Shown: positions 26,320-34,231, counted from the first letter of the stretch. The stretch is DNA of 64,000 nucleotides from Halomicrobium urmianum (GCF_020217425.1 NZ_CP084090.1:1550001-1614000), one strand, 5' to 3'. Translations and numbers: made by a program. Notes: a model not told the origin generated them from the sequence alone.

Positions 26320-26417
26320 ACCCGACGGTTGGGGCGACCGACGCAAAAGGATGTTCCAGTGACACGACGTGGACGGCCCCGGAGGCCGAGGCGACCGGCG
26401 GTCAGTCTGCCTCCCGC

Positions 26418-27401
26418 TCAGAACTCGTTGAAGACACCGTGATGGGCCCGCAGCGATCCGTCCGGCTCGACGAAGGCCATGTACCCGGCGTCGAACATCG
26501 GGCCGCACTCGGCGCGGTGGCCGTCCGCCACGGGCGTGTGATGCAGGAGGTGGGCGGTGAACCCCACGTCGCGCTCGGCCAGCGCCTCGAGTTCGACACG
26601 GAGGGTCTCGGCGCGCTTCTCGTCGTCCTGCGCGCCCCATCCGGTCTCGGTCCCCAGGAGGGGCTTGCCGACGTTGTTCGCGTACGCGACGGCGTCGTCG
26701 AGGAACGCCCGGACCTCGTCGGGCGTCCTGCCGCGAGTCCAGGTGTAGTAGGGGTGGGTCGACAGCACGTCGGCGACGGGTTCGAACAGTTCCAGCGCGG
26801 CCAGACTGTGGATCGTTCCGACGGTCGTGGGCGCCACCGGATCGTAGCCCTGGATCTGGTCGTAGACCCGCTCCAGGAACTCGTAGATCACCAGCGATCG
26901 GTCGGCCTCGAGGTCGGAGACAGCCGCCTGGGCCTGGAGGCTCAGCGTCGGCTCGTTGCAGAGGTCCCACAGCAGGACGCTGTCGTGGTCCGCGAACTCG
27001 CCGACGACGTCCTCGAGGTAGGGCTCGAACGCCTCCTCGTAGAGCTCCCCGTCGCGCCACTCCCGGAGCGACTGGGGGTGGAGGCCGCCGAGGTCGGGAT
27101 AGCTGTGCCAGCCGTTGAACAGCGTGACGACGAAGTCCACGTCGTAGACGTCGCCCAGGTCGAGGACCTGCTCCAGTCGCTCCGGGACCCGGTCCGGATA
27201 TCGGAGGTAGGCGTCGTGGGACAGCCAGAGCCGGATCGTGTTCATCCCCGGGAAGTGTTGCTTCCCGATCCACAGCTCCTTGCGCATCAGGTTCAGGTTG
27301 AAGTCGGTCCCCCAGATCTCGACCCCGTGACCCGCGTGACCGGGCTGGTAGTTGAAGCCGCGGACGTCGGCGTAGCGCGTGTCGTCGAGCGTGGTAACCA
27401 T
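26418..27401 (-). CDS. Cellulase-like (GH5-type TIM-barrel) glycoside hydrolase
   Basis: 327 aa. The motif LWDLCNEPTL carries the acid/base Glu in the NEP context of clan GH-A, LSTHPYYTW is the usual His/Tyr strand, and LLGTETGWGAQ carries the candidate nucleophile Glu. N-terminal RGFNYQPG and GKQHFPGMNTIRLWLSHD match strands 1 and 2 of GH5/GH-A barrels. No signal peptide is seen, so it may act on intracellular oligosaccharides. ATG 27401 has GCTTATCAC ~28 bp upstream (leaderless). Substrate unknown. Confidence 0.78.
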   Translation of the reverse strand: MVTTLDDTRYADVRGFNYQPGHAGHGVEIWGTDFNLNLMRKELWIGKQHFPGMNTIRLWLSHDAYLRYPDRVPERLEQVLDLGDVYDVDFVVTLFNGWHSYPDLGGLHPQSLREWRDGELYEEAFEPYLEDVVGEFADHDSVLLWDLCNEPTLSLQAQAAVSDLEADRSLVIYEFLERVYDQIQGYDPVAPTTVGTIHSLAALELFEPVADVLSTHPYYTWTRGRTPDEVRAFLDDAVAYANNVGKPLLGTETGWGAQDDEKRAETLRVELEALAERDVGFTAHLLHHTPVADGHRAECGPMFDAGYMAFVEPDGSLRAHHGVFNEF

Positions 27402-27547
27402 ACGCAACCATCGATTCCAGGAAGGGTGATAAGCGCTGAACATCCGGCAATCGCGGGTGCCGTGGCGGGGCGCGGCACGGGCCCGAGACGCGGGCCGCCT
27501 GCCGGGTGACAGGAACTTTCATAGCGTCGCCGGACGCACCGCCGGGC

Positions 27548-27973
27548 ATGAGCGAGGACTGCATCTTCTGTCAGATCGTCGCGGGAGAGATCCCCGGTCG
27601 CACCGTCTACGAAGACGACGACGTGCTGGCGTTCCTGGACGCGAACCCGCTCGCGGAGGGGCACACGCTGGTCGTCCCCAAGGAGCACCACGAGCGGCTC
27701 AACGACGTGCCCGCCGACGAGGCCGAGTCGCTGTATTCGACGCTGCACGAAATCGTCCCCGCCGTCGAGGCGGCCGTCGACGCGCCGGCGACGACGGTCG
27801 CGTTCAACAACGGCGAGGAGGCCGGCCAGGAGGTCCCGCACGTCCACGGCCACGTCGTCCCGCGGTTCGAGGGCGACGGTGGCGGCCCGATCCACGGCAT
27901 CTTCGGCTCGCGGCCCGAGCTCTCCGACGACGAACTGGACGAGATCGAGGCGGCCATCGACGAGCGGGTCTGA
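27548..27973 (+). CDS. HIT-family hydrolase
   Basis: 141 aa, cytoplasmic. The HIT triad HVHGHVVPR (about 96-104) supplies the catalytic His. The N-terminal CIFCQIVAGEIPGRTVYED is the usual HINT/Hit-type zinc-containing start. Members hydrolyse nucleotide phosphoramidates or dinucleotides such as AMP-lysine or Ap4A; the substrate is not clear here. ATG 27548 follows a short promoter-less spacer. The next gene starts 1 bp after its stop, so the two form an operon. Confidence 0.93.
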   Translation: MSEDCIFCQIVAGEIPGRTVYEDDDVLAFLDANPLAEGHTLVVPKEHHERLNDVPADEAESLYSTLHEIVPAVEAAVDAPATTVAFNNGEEAGQEVPHVHGHVVPRFEGDGGGPIHGIFGSRPELSDDELDEIEAAIDERV

Positions 27974-27974
27974 C

Positions 27975-28319
27975 ATGGCGTCGGAAACGTGTGCGGTCTG
28001 CGGCGACAGCGTGCCCTTCGCCGCGGCCGCGCACGTCCTGCTGAACCCGCCCGACGACCCCGTCGTCGACGGCTACCTCTGTCCCTCGTGCTACGAGTCC
28101 CACTTCGAGGGCGTCCTCCAGCACGTCGCAGCGCCGGAGACGGGCGATGCCGACGGCGAGGCCGATTCCGACGGTGAGGGCGAGGCCGACGAGGAGACAG
28201 TCGAAGCTGGCGACGAGGCCGTTTCCGACGGGGAACCCGAAGCGGACGCCGGCGAAGGCGGAGACGACAGCGGCGACGGCAGCGACGAACCGGCGGACCC
28301 GGTCGACGCGGACCGCTAA
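27975..28319 (+). CDS. Small zinc-binding protein with long acidic tail
   Basis: 114 aa, function unknown. The first ~45 residues hold two CxxC pairs (CAVCGDSVPF and LCPSCYESHF) with hydrophobic spacing typical of a treble-clef or HVO-type zinc finger. Residues ~58-114 are almost purely Glu/Asp/Gly/Ser/Ala and should be disordered. It begins 1 bp after the HIT gene stop, so it is co-transcribed. The repeated acidic codons also give it the lowest complexity of any gene here. Confidence 0.75.
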   Translation: MASETCAVCGDSVPFAAAAHVLLNPPDDPVVDGYLCPSCYESHFEGVLQHVAAPETGDADGEADSDGEGEADEETVEAGDEAVSDGEPEADAGEGGDDSGDGSDEPADPVDADR

Positions 28320-28331
28320 CGGACGACGAAG

Positions 28332-28341
28332 CTTTTTATCC
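28332..28341 (+). promoter_or_regulatory. TATA box of the ParA-like gene at 28365
   Basis: CTTTTTATCC centred about 28 bp before the ATG. It implies a leaderless message separate from the HIT/zinc-protein operon. Confidence 0.5.
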
Positions 28342-28364
28342 GGTCGCGCAACAGTCGAACCAAT

Positions 28365-29081
28365 ATGACGGAGACGCTCGCGTTCGTCGGCGTCGCGGGT
28401 GGCGCGGGGACGACGAGGACGGCAGTCGAGGTGGCGGCGACGCTGGCCCGGGACGGCCGGTCGGTCGCCGTGGTCGACGGGGCACCAGAAACGCAGGGCC
28501 TGGCGCGATACGTCGACGGCCGGATCGACCCGGACGCGACGGCCGCCCTCGTGGACGAGGCGGGCTTCGAGGACGCTCTCGTCGAGGCGTGGGCTGATCT
28601 CGACGGCCGCGCGGCGCTGTGGCCGACCCACGCTCCCTTCGAACGGCTGGCCCGCGCCCAGACGCCCGACGCCGCCAGGTGCCTCGATCGGTGCGTCCGC
28701 CGGGCCGAGGAACAGTTCGACCACGTGCTGCTTGATGTGCCGCCGCTGGCGTCGAACGTGGCCGTCGCCGCGGCGACGACCGCCGATCGCCGGGCGCTCG
28801 TGGCGCCGGCGGCCCGCCGCGGGAACGACCACCTCCCGCGGATGCGCGGCCGCCTGGTCGACGTCGGCGCCGGCGCCGACGACGTGGTGGCCACTCGCGT
28901 CGACGGCTCCCACCCGCTGAGCGAGGCCGACCACGAGATTCCCGCGGGCGACCCCGACGCGGTCGTCCCGACCTGCGTCGAACCCGACACCGATCTGGCG
29001 CCGGCCGTGGCGGACGCGACGGAGGCGCTGCTGGAGACGTCGCTGGACCTGGAGTTCCCGTCGGAAGGGCTACTGGGATAG
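28365..29081 (+). CDS. ParA/MinD-like protein with degenerate Walker A motif
   Basis: 238 aa. The fold is that of the ParA/MinD deviant-Walker ATPases: VGVAGGAGTTRTAVEVAATL at the N-terminus, SVAVVDGAPETQGLARYV (switch I region), and DHVLLDVPPLASNVAVAAAT (Walker B). But the P-loop, normally KGGxGKT/S, reads AGGAGTTRT: the signature Lys is Ala and the P-loop Lys is Thr. Classical ATP hydrolysis is therefore doubtful, and it may bind nucleotide weakly or act as a pseudo-ATPase. From memory similar sequences occur in other haloarchaea, so the change is probably ancestral, not decay. Within 2 kb are TFB and an intact MinD-like ATPase. Confidence 0.78.
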   Translation: MTETLAFVGVAGGAGTTRTAVEVAATLARDGRSVAVVDGAPETQGLARYVDGRIDPDATAALVDEAGFEDALVEAWADLDGRAALWPTHAPFERLARAQTPDAARCLDRCVRRAEEQFDHVLLDVPPLASNVAVAAATTADRRALVAPAARRGNDHLPRMRGRLVDVGAGADDVVATRVDGSHPLSEADHEIPAGDPDAVVPTCVEPDTDLAPAVADATEALLETSLDLEFPSEGLLG

Positions 29082-29094
29082 CGGCGAGACGTTC

Positions 29095-29604
29095 TCAGAG
29101 CAGGTCGTCCGGCGCTTCCAGCGCCTCGCCCAGCGACGCCTCCCTGTCGGCAGTTGCGTCGGTGTAGACGAGCACGCCCTCGGCGGCCTCGCGCGCTTCC
29201 GGAAGCGGGTCGTGGGTCTCGACGTAGGCGACCAGCGCGAACTCGCGGGGACCGACGCCGGCCAGCGTCGCCGCCTCGTCCCGGGAGAGCCGCCCCTCGA
29301 TCCAGTCGCGGACGAGCTCGCGGCCGCACGGGCCGACGGGGCAGACCTGCTCGCCCAGCAGGTGGAGCGTCTTGGCCGCCGTCACCGGCGGGACCTCGGC
29401 GGCGTGGCCCGCGTCGCCGACCGAGCTCCCCTCCGCGTAGGTCTCCACGACCGTCGCGGCCGCCTCGGGTTCGTAGGGGAGGTCGGCGTCCAGTTTGGCG
29501 AACCGGTCTGCGAGGTCGGCGGCCGTCCGGTCGACGGTCGCGACGCCGCGGTCCCGCTGCTCGGTGGTGGCCTCGAGTCCCGCAGCGATGTCCGACAGCG
29601 CCAT
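29095..29604 (-). CDS. Conserved haloarchaeal protein (DUF7858-like), function unknown
   Basis: 169 aa, largely helical, no membrane segment. The middle (PPVTAAKTLHLLGEQVCPVG followed by RDWIEGRLSRDEAATLAG) looks like a small helix-turn-helix-style bundle. I recall such proteins as 'DUF7858' in haloarchaea (unverified). The start is ATG 29604: a TATA box lies 27 bp upstream, whereas the longer frame to 29793 crosses the divergent TFB promoter. It converges with the degenerate ParA-like gene and is divergent from TFB. Confidence 0.65.
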   Translation of the reverse strand: MALSDIAAGLEATTEQRDRGVATVDRTAADLADRFAKLDADLPYEPEAAATVVETYAEGSSVGDAGHAAEVPPVTAAKTLHLLGEQVCPVGPCGRELVRDWIEGRLSRDEAATLAGVGPREFALVAYVETHDPLPEAREAAEGVLVYTDATADREASLGEALEAPDDLL

Positions 29605-29626
29605 TGGTATCTCGTTCCTGATCCCG

Positions 29627-29636
29627 TAATTTAAGG
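29627..29636 (-). promoter_or_regulatory. TATA box of the gene at 29604
   Basis: CCTTAAATTA on the coding strand, centred ~27 bp before the ATG; used to choose the short start. Confidence 0.5.
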
Positions 29637-29760
29637 CTGGCGGAGGGAGCGGACCGGCGTCGGACAGCGAGAGGGAAGCGAGACCGTCACCCGCCGGAGT
29701 ATCTACCGGTAACCGGTCGGTAGATCGTGCCGAAGTCGTTCGTTTCGCCGCCGGATCGCT

Positions 29761-29770
29761 CGTTTTAAAA
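29761..29770 (+). promoter_or_regulatory. TATA box of the TFB gene
   Basis: CGTTTTAAAA centred ~33 bp before ATG 29799. The divergent spacer also contains GATACTCCGGCGG-like and GGTAACCGGTCGGT sequences with no clear symmetry. Confidence 0.45.
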
Positions 29771-29798
29771 GTCCGATCGGGCCGCAGTTCCACACGTG

Positions 29799-30659
29799 AT
29801 GAGCGCTACGACGCGGACCTGCCCCGAGTGCGAGGGGCGACTGGAAGCTGAGGGCTGCGAGACAGTCTGTGCCTCCTGCGGCCTCGTGGTGGCCGAGGAC
29901 GCGATCGACCGCGGGCCGGAGTGGCGATCCTTCGAGGACGACGACACCGACCGCGCCAGGACCGGCGCGCCCCTGACCCGCTCCCGGCACGATCGCGGGC
30001 TCTCGACGGAGATCGGCCGGTCGACGCGGCTCAAGGGCCGCAAGCGCCGGCGGATGGCCCGGATGCGCCGCGAGCACAGCCGCGCGCAGACCGGTTCGAA
30101 GCGCGACCGCAACCGGATGGTCGGGTTCATCGAGGTGCGCCGGCTGGTCAGCGCGCTGGAGCTGTCGGAGACGATCCGGGACCGGGCGTGCGTCCTCTTC
30201 GAGTCGGCCCAGGAGGAGGACCTGCTGGTCGGCCGTTCCATCGAAGTGTTCGCTGCCGCGGGCGTGTACGCCACCTGCCGGACGGCGGGGCTGGCGCGTA
30301 CCATCGACGAGATCGTCGACGCCGCCCAGGCCGACGGCGACGAACTGCGGGCCGCCTACGACGCGCTGAACCGCGATCTGGGGCTCCCGACCGGGCCGAT
30401 CGATCCCCGCGAGTACCTGCCCCGCTTCGCCAGCGAGCTAGACGTGCCGCAGCGAGTCGAGCGGCGCGCGACGGAACTGATGGACCGCGCCGAGGAAGAG
30501 AACCTGATCGCCGGCAAGAACCCCGGCGGCGTCGCCGCGGCCTGCCTGTACACCGCCGCCCGCGAGGCGGGGCACGACCTCACCCAGCAGACCGCCGCCG
30601 ACGTGGCCGACGTGAGCCCGGTGACGCTCCGGTCGACCTACCAGGAACTGACCGAGTGA
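29799..30659 (+). CDS. tfb: Transcription initiation factor IIB (TFB)
   Basis: 286 aa. Bridges TBP and RNA polymerase at archaeal promoters. The zinc ribbon is C-x2-C...C-x2-C (CPECEGRLEAEGCETVCASC). The B-reader/linker region includes EWRSFEDDD and GLSTEIGRS. Two cyclin folds follow, with GRSIEVFAAAGVYATCR and GKNPGGVAAACLYTAAREAG as the repeated central helices. ATG 29799 and GTG 29796 are both possible. Haloarchaea have several TFBs; this one's partner promoters cannot be told from sequence. Its neighbours on both sides are ParA-like, which may be only conserved order. Confidence 0.95.
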   Translation: MSATTRTCPECEGRLEAEGCETVCASCGLVVAEDAIDRGPEWRSFEDDDTDRARTGAPLTRSRHDRGLSTEIGRSTRLKGRKRRRMARMRREHSRAQTGSKRDRNRMVGFIEVRRLVSALELSETIRDRACVLFESAQEEDLLVGRSIEVFAAAGVYATCRTAGLARTIDEIVDAAQADGDELRAAYDALNRDLGLPTGPIDPREYLPRFASELDVPQRVERRATELMDRAEEENLIAGKNPGGVAAACLYTAAREAGHDLTQQTAADVADVSPVTLRSTYQELTE

Positions 30660-30662
30660 TAT

Positions 30663-30733
30663 CGATTGTCGTACGCCAGGAGAGAATGCTCGGCGGGAGC
30701 TTGCCGAGTATCTCTCATCGGGTACGACAATCG
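30663..30733. repeat. ~70-bp imperfect palindrome between convergent TFB and MinD-like genes
   Basis: The outer arms CGATTGTCGTAC and GTACGACAATCG are perfect. The inner parts AGAGAATGCTCGGC and GCCGAGTATCTCTC pair with single-base mismatches, leaving a small GGGAGCTT-type loop. It starts 4 bp after the TFB stop, and its right arm encodes the last residues and stop (TGA, 30715-30717) of the leftward MinD-like gene. It could terminate both transcripts, or be a fossil element inserted at that gene's 3' end. No sequence similarity to the 85-bp MITE-like family. Confidence 0.75.
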
Positions 30734-31383
30734 CTATGAACGGCAGCAGCGAGCTTCCCGAATCTATCGCGAACGCGGCTCGACGGCGCCGTCGCGGCCA
30801 GCGGCCGTCCCGCGGCCTGCGCGCTGGCGACGACGTCGCTCTCCGGGACGGCGACGACCAGCGCTCCGAGGCGGTCGGCGACGGACTCCCGTGGCGGATC
30901 GGGGCCGGCGCGGTTCAGGACGACCCGCGCGAGGCCGGCGTCCAGCCGGCAGGCCAGCGCGCGGATCCGGACCGCGTCCGCAAGCGCCGCCCGGTCGGGC
31001 GTGGTGACGAGCACGCAGGCGTCGGCGACGTACAGCGGCAGCCCCGCGTCGGCGCGCATCCCCGCCAGCGAGTCGACGACGACGGTCCCGTACTCGCGCT
31101 CCATGCGGGCGACCGCGTCGGCCAGCCTCGCCGGGTCGGCCGCACGGGCGCCCGACAGCGAGCGGCCGCAGGGGAGGACGTCGACGGGCCCGTCCTCGCG
31201 GACCGCCTCGACCGGGTCCGCTCGCCCCGCGAGGACGTCGTGGAGGTCCGGACCGCGCGCCGACGGCAGGTCCGCCATCGCGAGGTCGGCGTCGACGGCG
31301 ACGGCGCCGAGTTCGGCGGCGAGGTTGTACGCGACCGTCGACTTCCCGACGCCGCCCTTGCCGCCGGTGACGGCGAGGATCAC
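30715..31383 (-). CDS. MinD/ParA-family ATPase
   Basis: 222 aa. Walker A is intact: VTGGKGGVGKSTVAYNLA (residues ~5-22), with the signature Lys. ALAVDADLAMADLP-type switch I reads VAVDADLAMADLP, and VVVDSLAGMRADAG is Walker B. It lacks an obvious amphipathic C-terminal helix, so membrane binding as in bacterial MinD is not evident. GTG 31383 overlaps the upstream gene's TGA by 4 bp (GTGA), so translation is coupled. It is the last gene of an operon with three haloarchaea-specific proteins. Such ATPases position chromosomes, plasmids, receptors or archaella; the cargo here is unknown. The C-terminal residues are encoded inside the 30663-30733 palindrome. Confidence 0.85.
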   Translation of the reverse strand: MILAVTGGKGGVGKSTVAYNLAAELGAVAVDADLAMADLPSARGPDLHDVLAGRADPVEAVREDGPVDVLPCGRSLSGARAADPARLADAVARMEREYGTVVVDSLAGMRADAGLPLYVADACVLVTTPDRAALADAVRIRALACRLDAGLARVVLNRAGPDPPRESVADRLGALVVAVPESDVVASAQAAGRPLAATAPSSRVRDRFGKLAAAVHSDCRTR

Positions 31384-32177
31384 GAGATCCGCTCCAGCGT
31401 CTCGACCGGCACCGCCGCGCCGGCCGCGCGGTCGGCCAGCCGTTCGGCCCGCTCCGCGACCGCCCGGAGCGCCGCTGCGTCCCGCTCGGTCGCCTCCGAA
31501 ACGCGGGTCGCGCCGTCGAGGCCGCCAACGGACCGGAGCGCCCGCGTCGCCCCAGGGAGCGAGTCGGCCGCAGCCAGGGACTCGGCGCGGTCGATCCGGA
31601 CCTCGACGTCGTCGAGCCACGCCGCGACCGGCTCCGGCGGGGCGGCGTCAGGAGCGGGAGCGCCTCCCTGTGCCCGTGTTTCGGCGAGAGCGGCGTCCGC
31701 AGCGTCCGCGTCGGATTCGGCGGTTCCGTCGCCATCGCCCGGCTCGTCGCGGTCGTCGGCTCCCCCGTCCGATCCGTCGCCGGCGGGCAGCGGCACGGCG
31801 TCGCGCGGCGGCGACGGATCGCCCAGGTCGCGAACGACGATGCCCGGGGAATCGGGCGCGTCGGGCGTGAGCTCGGGCACCTCGTCCGGTTCACTCGCGT
31901 CGTCGTCGGGCACCGACTCGACCAACTCCAGCGGCGGATCGGCGGGCGACGCCGGGGACGCGTACCCGACGGCGCGCCGGCCCGTCGCGGGCACGACGAC
32001 GGAGACGCCGTGGTCGTCCCATCCGTCCTCGGGGACGCCCTGGCACCGCGGCGGCCAGATCGGCCCGTCGAGGCGGTTCGCCAGCCGGACCCGCCGGCGC
32101 TCTCCCCCGCCACGCACGACGGCGGTGACGAGCGTCACGTCGGCGCGGACGGTCGTCGAACACGAAAGCGAGACCAT
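31380..32177 (-). CDS. Haloarchaea-specific protein with acidic linker (DUF7857-like)
   Basis: 265 aa. An N-terminal ~80-residue compact domain (VRADVTLVTAVVRGGGERRR, RRVRLANRLDGPIWPPRC, GVSVVVPATGRRAVGYASP) has a beta-rich look. It is followed by a ~90-residue Asp/Pro-rich disordered linker and a C-terminal helical segment (~185-262, LDDVEVRIDRAESLAAADSL). No catalytic motif is recognised. Stop codon overlaps the start of the MinD-like gene by 4 bp, and the upstream coiled-coil gene ends 25 bp before its start. The constant association suggests an adaptor for the ATPase. The DUF number is from memory. Confidence 0.7.
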   Translation of the reverse strand: MVSLSCSTTVRADVTLVTAVVRGGGERRRVRLANRLDGPIWPPRCQGVPEDGWDDHGVSVVVPATGRRAVGYASPASPADPPLELVESVPDDDASEPDEVPELTPDAPDSPGIVVRDLGDPSPPRDAVPLPAGDGSDGGADDRDEPGDGDGTAESDADAADAALAETRAQGGAPAPDAAPPEPVAAWLDDVEVRIDRAESLAAADSLPGATRALRSVGGLDGATRVSEATERDAAALRAVAERAERLADRAAGAAVPVETLERIS

Positions 32178-32202
32178 GGGGCGGGTGGCCCCGTCATCCG
32201 GC

Positions 32203-32982
32203 TTAAACTACCGCAACGGGGGCGCCGATCCAGTCGGCGGCCGCGGCCGGTTCGAGGCGATCGCTGGCGAGGACGACGGGCGCGCGGACGCGAGCGACCC
32301 GCAGGACCGCCAGCGCCTTCGTGACGGAATCGACCTCGTCCGGCGCGCTCGCGGGTGCCAGCGCGGCGAGCGCGACGCGGTACTGCTCGCGGACGGCGTC
32401 GGCCAGGTGGGCGCGGGCCGCCCGGTCGAGGTTCGCCAGGCGGTCCTCGAGGCGCATGCGCTCCTCGCGACGGTCGCGCCGCTCCCGGGCGAGCTCGCGG
32501 GCCTCGGTCGCCGCGGCGCGCTCGGTCTCGAGCTCCGAGAGCCGCGTCGCCGCCTCGCGGAGGCGCTGGCGGGCGTCGCCGGGGTCCTCGTCGCGGTCCT
32601 CGGCAGCCTGCACCCGGCCGCGGAGCTCCGCGACCCGTTCGCGCAGGCGAGTCACGTCCCCTTCGGACGGCGACTGTCGCAGTGCGTCGGCCGGCGATCC
32701 GAACGACGCCAGCCGCTCGCGGAGGCGGGCGCGCTCGTCGTCCTGGGGCGCCGCGAGGCCACGGGAGCGGGCCGCGACCGCCAGCGCCGCCCGCTCGGCC
32801 AGCGACGTTCCGGACCGGACGACGCCGACGCGGTCGTGGACCGGCCCCGGAGCCGGGCACTTGACCGAATACGGCAAGGAATCGCCGCGGATCGCTGCCG
32901 CGAGCGCGTCGGGGTCGACCGACCGCTCGCGGAGGTCGGCGACGGCGCCGCAGTGCGTCCGCCCGTCGATCCGGACGATCAC
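32203..32982 (-). CDS. Haloarchaea-specific coiled-coil protein (DUF7856-like)
   Basis: 259 aa. Begins with a short Cys/His-containing N-domain (RIDGRTHCGAVADL ... YSVKCPAPGPVHDRVGVV) that could hold a metal. A long charged helix from ~80 to ~200 follows, with the heptad-like pattern of a coiled coil (RLRERVAELRGRVQAAEDRD, LSELETERAAATEARELARE). The C-terminal part (~225-258) is a small hydrophobic beta/alpha segment (RVRAPVVLASDRLE). GTG 32982 overlaps the upstream gene's stop by 4 bp. The coiled coil may dimerise or reach from the MinD-like ATPase to its cargo. Function unknown. Confidence 0.7.
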   Translation of the reverse strand: MIVRIDGRTHCGAVADLRERSVDPDALAAAIRGDSLPYSVKCPAPGPVHDRVGVVRSGTSLAERAALAVAARSRGLAAPQDDERARLRERLASFGSPADALRQSPSEGDVTRLRERVAELRGRVQAAEDRDEDPGDARQRLREAATRLSELETERAAATEARELARERRDRREERMRLEDRLANLDRAARAHLADAVREQYRVALAALAPASAPDEVDSVTKALAVLRVARVRAPVVLASDRLEPAAAADWIGAPVAVV

Positions 32983-33314
32983 ACGTCCCGCCGGCGTAGC
33001 TCCTCGGGACCGGGGAGGTCCGTGCCGGCCGCGAACTGCCGGTACGGCGTCGCCGCGCTGTCCCGGTCCTCGTACTCCCGGGCCGCCCGGCAGACCGGGT
33101 CCGGGAGGTCGCTCTCCGCGAACGGCGTCACCCGCTCGATCTGGACGTCGAGTCCGTGCTTCTCCCGGAGCCGCAGCGCCTGGAACGCACCGAAGCCCGT
33201 CGCCTCGAACAGCGCTGCCCGCCCGAAGCGACGGACGACGTCGTCCTCGTGGGCGCGGCTGACGTTCCTGAGCGTCCGCCGGGCCGCCCGGGAGTAGGTG
33301 ATCACGAGGAACAC
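32979..33314 (-). CDS. Small haloarchaea-specific protein (DUF7855-like)
   Basis: 111 aa, first gene of the operon. Core sequence RRTLRNVSRAHEDDVVRRFGRAALFEATGFGAFQALRLREKHG is strongly helical and basic/amphipathic, possibly nucleic-acid binding or dimerising. No catalytic motif. GTG 33314 is preceded by a TATA box ~28 bp upstream that overlaps the stop codon of the preceding gene. The stop overlaps the next start by 4 bp (GTGA). Function unknown; the DUF number is from memory. Confidence 0.68.
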   Translation of the reverse strand: MFLVITYSRAARRTLRNVSRAHEDDVVRRFGRAALFEATGFGAFQALRLREKHGLDVQIERVTPFAESDLPDPVCRAAREYEDRDSAATPYRQFAAGTDLPGPEELRRRDV

Positions 33315-33335
33315 GGCGGACGTTACGGGATTAAG

Positions 33336-33348
33336 ATGTTAAAATTAA
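33336..33348 (-). promoter_or_regulatory. TATA box of the DUF7855/7856/7857/MinD-like operon
   Basis: TTAATTTTAACAT on the coding strand, centred ~28 bp before GTG 33314 and overlapping the TAA stop of the RecA-like gene upstream. It marks the beginning of the four-gene operon and implies a leaderless first gene. Confidence 0.55.
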
Positions 33349-33914
33349 CTGTCTGAGACAGCGTCCGTCGACGGTCGAGCCCGGACCGCCGGCTCCGCAT
33401 CGGATTCGACGAGCGCGTCGCACAGCGACGCGACAACGCCGGTGGTCTCCACGTGGTGGTCCGGCGCGAGGTGGAAGTGCGCGCGGGCGCCGGCCTCGCG
33501 GATCTGCGCCGTCAGCGTGTGCAGGAACCGACAGACGCCGTCCCGGTCGGCGTGCTCCAGCAGCGCGGTGATCGACTCGAAGCAGACTGTCAGGTCGCCG
33601 TCGTGCTCGGAGAGTTCGCGACTCAGCTTCAGCCCCAGCGCTGGCAGGTCGCCGGGCTTCGAGACAGTCTCGACGTGGACGTCGCCGACTGCGTCGGCCT
33701 CGCCGGGCAGGCCGCCCACCGACAGGACCCCCGCCGTGTCGGCCTCGTCGATCGCTCCGGCCACCGCGCAGGCCGACCGCTCGTGACACACCCATAGCAC
33801 CTCGCGACCGGCGCTGACGTCCGCTTCGACCAGCTCCCGGCAGACCGACGACTCGTCGGGCGAGTGGATCACCAGGACTGTCGGCGCGTCCGCGACGCGC
33901 TCCGCGACTGTCAT
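33345..33914 (-). CDS. RecA/RAD55-like protein without Walker A (DUF7504-like)
   Basis: 189 aa. Strand/helix order and the sequences VLVIHSPDESSVCRELVE, VLWVCHERSACAVAGAID, DLTVCFESITALLEHAD and ARAHFHLAPDHHVETTGVV resemble haloarchaeal KaiC/RAD55-derived proteins (DUF7504-type). The phosphate-binding loop is replaced by HSPDESS, so ATP hydrolysis is not expected. Such proteins sit next to regulators and chemotaxis genes in haloarchaea. ATG 33914 is the natural start. It lies between the mcm pair and the MinD operon. Confidence 0.65.
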   Translation of the reverse strand: MTVAERVADAPTVLVIHSPDESSVCRELVEADVSAGREVLWVCHERSACAVAGAIDEADTAGVLSVGGLPGEADAVGDVHVETVSKPGDLPALGLKLSRELSEHDGDLTVCFESITALLEHADRDGVCRFLHTLTAQIREAGARAHFHLAPDHHVETTGVVASLCDALVESDAEPAVRARPSTDAVSDS

Positions 33915-33943
33915 CGAGCTATGATGGTAGCTCGACCGACAAG

Positions 33944-34231
33944 TCAGTTGCCCTCCACCGGCTCGACCTCGAACCGGCCCGGGTCGTCGACCAGGGCCGC
34001 GACGCGCTCTCGGGCCTCGGGCCGCGACGCGGCGACCACGACGACGCCGTCCGCGCCGGCACTCCCGGTCTCTCCCGCCGCGCGGTAGGCCCGCAGGTCC
34101 CCCTCGAACTCCGTCGCGTAGGTCCGCAGGACGCCCCTGACCTCCCGCTCCAGTTCCGCGAGCGACAGTTCCCCCTCCTCGAAGTTGGCCAGCGCGTCCT
34201 CGACGTTGCGGAGGGCGGAGATGCGGTCCAT
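33944..34231 (-). CDS. Small haloarchaeal partner of MCM (DUF7854-like)
   Basis: 95 aa, acidic and mostly helical (RISALRNVEDALANFEEGEL, LAELEREVRGVLRTYATEFE), then a short alpha/beta end (GVVVVAASRPEARERVAALV). No known motif. Its ATG overlaps the mcm stop codon (TGATG), so it is translationally coupled to the replicative helicase and may bind or regulate it. Overlap and strand alone indicate a constant partnership; function is unknown and the DUF number is from memory. Confidence 0.7.
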   Translation of the reverse strand: MDRISALRNVEDALANFEEGELSLAELEREVRGVLRTYATEFEGDLRAYRAAGETGSAGADGVVVVAASRPEARERVAALVDDPGRFEVEPVEGN

